Source of the DNA: Chryseobacterium sp. c4a
Lineage (GTDB): Bacteria > Bacteroidota > Bacteroidia > Flavobacteriales > Weeksellaceae
DNA: 64,000 bases
Assembly: GCF_009900745.1 (NCBI RefSeq)
Contig: NZ_WXVU01000006.1
Span: 124,001-188,000 of the forward strand
Direction: 5' to 3'
The position numbers and the translations under genes were made by a program. This document shows, one piece after another, positions 62,538-64,000 of this stretch; the first letter of the stretch is position 1; the number at the start of each line of letters is the position of its first letter. The notes beneath the pieces are model-generated. The model worked only from the letters and a program-made list of their open reading frames with translations, was not told the DNA's origin and made no database searches.

Positions 62538-64000
62538 TTATCTTCCTCCCGGAGGACAATGTTCTTTTAAGTATTTAGTAAGCATAGTGGCCAGGTGCAA
62601 TGATGTCCCTTCACCTTCACTGATTGAATGAGTTCTGTTAGGATAAGACATCAACTGAAACTGTTTATTGTATTTTACCAGTTCATTAATATATACTTCT
62701 GTATTTTGGTAATGTACATTATCATCACCTGTTCCATGCACCAATAAAAGATTTCCTTTTAGATTTTTTGCATAAGCCAATGGAGAACCGTTTACAAAAT
62801 CTTCTCTGTTTTCCTGCGGAAGTCCCATATAACGTTCCTGATAGATATTGTCATAGAATAATTGATTAGCTACCGGAGCAATGGCAATTCCGGTCTGGTA
62901 AATATCAGGATATTGCCCTAAAAGGTTTAAAGTGGAAGAACCACCACCGCTCCAGCCCCAAACAGCTACTCTGGAAGTATCCGCGTAAGGCCATTTTGCA
63001 AACAATGCTTTTGCTCCCATAGCCTGATCGCGAATGTTAAGCTGTCCTATTTTTCGGTAAATCGATTTTCTCCATTCACGTCCTTTAGGAGCAGGAGTTC
63101 CACGGTTTTCAAGGGAAACATATAAATAGCCATCCTGAGCCATATCACCAATATATAAACTATTTCTGCCTGTGTAAAAATTATCTGTTACCGTCTGTGA
63201 ACCCGGCTCACCATACACCATGAAAACAATCGGATATTTTTTGTTAGGATCAAAATTTTTAGGCTTTACTACCCATCCGTCTAATGTAGCTCCGTCTTGG
63301 GTTGTTATCTGGAAAAACTCGGCTTTAGATTTTGCAAGATCTGCTTTTGAAATACTCTTTGCTGCCACAAGTTCTTTATGCTCCGGCAATGATACCACAG
63401 CTCCTGCTGAACGTGAATTTACACTGCTGTTACTAAACATAGCAATTTTTCCATTGGGAGAGATCATATATTGATTGGATCCGGAATATGCTTCAGGTGT
63501 TATTCTTTGAGCCTTTCCGCCCTGCATACTTACTTTGTACAGATATTTCTGAGTGGCATTAGTAGGAGAGGCTAAAAAGTAAATTTGTTTATTCGGAATA
63601 TCAAAAAATTCAGGTTTTATAACATCGAAAGCATCTTTTGTAATCAATGTTTCCTTACCATTCATATCTATTCTATAAATATGCCTCCAGCCGTCTTTTT
63701 CAGAAAGCCACAAAAACTCTTTACCATTGTTGATCCAGTCCCATCCACTCGGGTCATTTTCATTCCAGCGGGATTTGATATCAATCCATGCATTATCTGT
63801 TTCTGTATAAATGGTTTTGCTGCTTCCGGACTGAGCATCTGCTACCATAATTTTACTCTGATTCTGTTTTCTGTTCAGTTGCTGTAGAATAATAGATTTA
63901 GAATCTAGCACCCATTCCATTCTGGGAATATAATGTTGTACTTCGTCACCTTCAATGTTTGCTTTCTTCGAAGATTTTGAGGCAAGATCATAGAACCAGA
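62538..64000 (-). CDS. DPP IV-type S9 family peptidase, C-terminal part, cut by window edge
   Basis: About 487 C-terminal residues, open to the right edge. The first two-thirds of a beta-propeller domain is cut; visible blades include WNENDPSGWDWINNGKEFLWLSE and IYRIDMNGKETLITKDAFD. The hydrolase domain has the catalytic Ser in WGWSGGGSSTLN, Asp in HGTGDDNVHYQN and His in NRTHSISEG. GEPGSQTVTDNF and RGTPAPKGREW match DPP IV-like enzymes of Bacteroidetes, which are usually exported and release Xaa-Pro dipeptides. The N-terminus and any signal peptide are outside the window. Confidence 0.88.
   Translation of the reverse strand, partial: WFYDLASKSSKKANIEGDEVQHYIPRMEWVLDSKSIILQQLNRKQNQSKIMVADAQSGSSKTIYTETDNAWIDIKSRWNENDPSGWDWINNGKEFLWLSEKDGWRHIYRIDMNGKETLITKDAFDVIKPEFFDIPNKQIYFLASPTNATQKYLYKVSMQGGKAQRITPEAYSGSNQYMISPNGKIAMFSNSSVNSRSAGAVVSLPEHKELVAAKSISKADLAKSKAEFFQITTQDGATLDGWVVKPKNFDPNKKYPIVFMVYGEPGSQTVTDNFYTGRNSLYIGDMAQDGYLYVSLENRGTPAPKGREWRKSIYRKIGQLNIRDQAMGAKALFAKWPYADTSRVAVWGWSGGGSSTLNLLGQYPDIYQTGIAIAPVANQLFYDNIYQERYMGLPQENREDFVNGSPLAYAKNLKGNLLLVHGTGDDNVHYQNTEVYINELVKYNKQFQLMSYPNRTHSISEGEGTSLHLATMLTKYLKEHCPPGGR

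Overview
The window looks like chromosome of a Flavobacteriia member, most likely Chryseobacterium or a close Weeksellaceae relative. The evidence is an AT-rich base composition, -7 promoter elements of the Bacteroidetes type TAnnTTTG upstream of many genes, a type IX secretion C-terminal sorting domain, OMP_b-brl_3/TonB-type outer membrane proteins, many Crp/Fnr, HxlR and LytTR regulators, and short degenerate palindromes between genes. No rRNA, tRNA, CRISPR array, prophage or transposase gene was seen. The genus is inferred from gene content; no search was run.

Layout. 0-10 kb: the N-terminal end of a Crp/Fnr regulator, a stand-alone LuxR-type HTH protein, an MBL hydrolase, a Nudix-type regulator divergent from an MFS exporter, an HxlR regulator divergent from an esterase-MFS pair, a FrnE/DsbA oxidoreductase, a small nucleosidase, a GNAT and a second Crp/Fnr. 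10-19 kb: a deletion scar of an outer membrane protein gene, a KAS III-like enzyme with altered active site, a secreted esterase, a MocR regulator divergent from a biotin operon (ferritin-like diiron protein-bioF-bioD-bioB), then bioA behind a repeat-containing gap. 19-28 kb: HxlR/MBL pair, a NimT-like MFS divergent from a NimR-like AraC regulator, a MATE pump, a third Crp/Fnr, a tyrosine phenol-lyase and a methyltransferase. 28-34.5 kb: heavy-metal efflux operon in which the CzcA-type RND pump and the TolC-type outer membrane channel are one polypeptide.

34.5-41 kb: a lipoprotein gene enclosed by inverted copies of a REP-like palindrome, an unfamiliar 603-residue protein, an aldo/keto reductase and a ClC channel with CBS domains. 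41-49 kb: an OmpR-type two-component system followed by TauE/SafE, a four-repeat membrane protein, an outer membrane beta-barrel protein and a PAP2 phosphatase, all on the same strand and suggestive of an envelope-remodelling unit. 49-56 kb: a secreted seven-repeat (probable beta-propeller) T9SS protein, an FAD dehydrogenase/SDR pair, a SUKH-SUKH-L7/L12-like protein, and a rhodanese/thioredoxin pair.

56-64 kb holds the most unusual locus: a gene encoding a complete class I terpene synthase fused to a complete enoyl-CoA hydratase, preceded by a 44-codon ORF and a 19-bp hairpin. The fusion joint sits just after an A7 tract; with one A fewer the synthase would stop in an ATGA overlap with the hydratase start. 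It is followed by a DoxX-like protein, a LytS/LytTR two-component system, two DNA glycosylases (Mug, AAG) and the C-terminal part of a DPP IV-type S9 peptidase that runs off the right edge.
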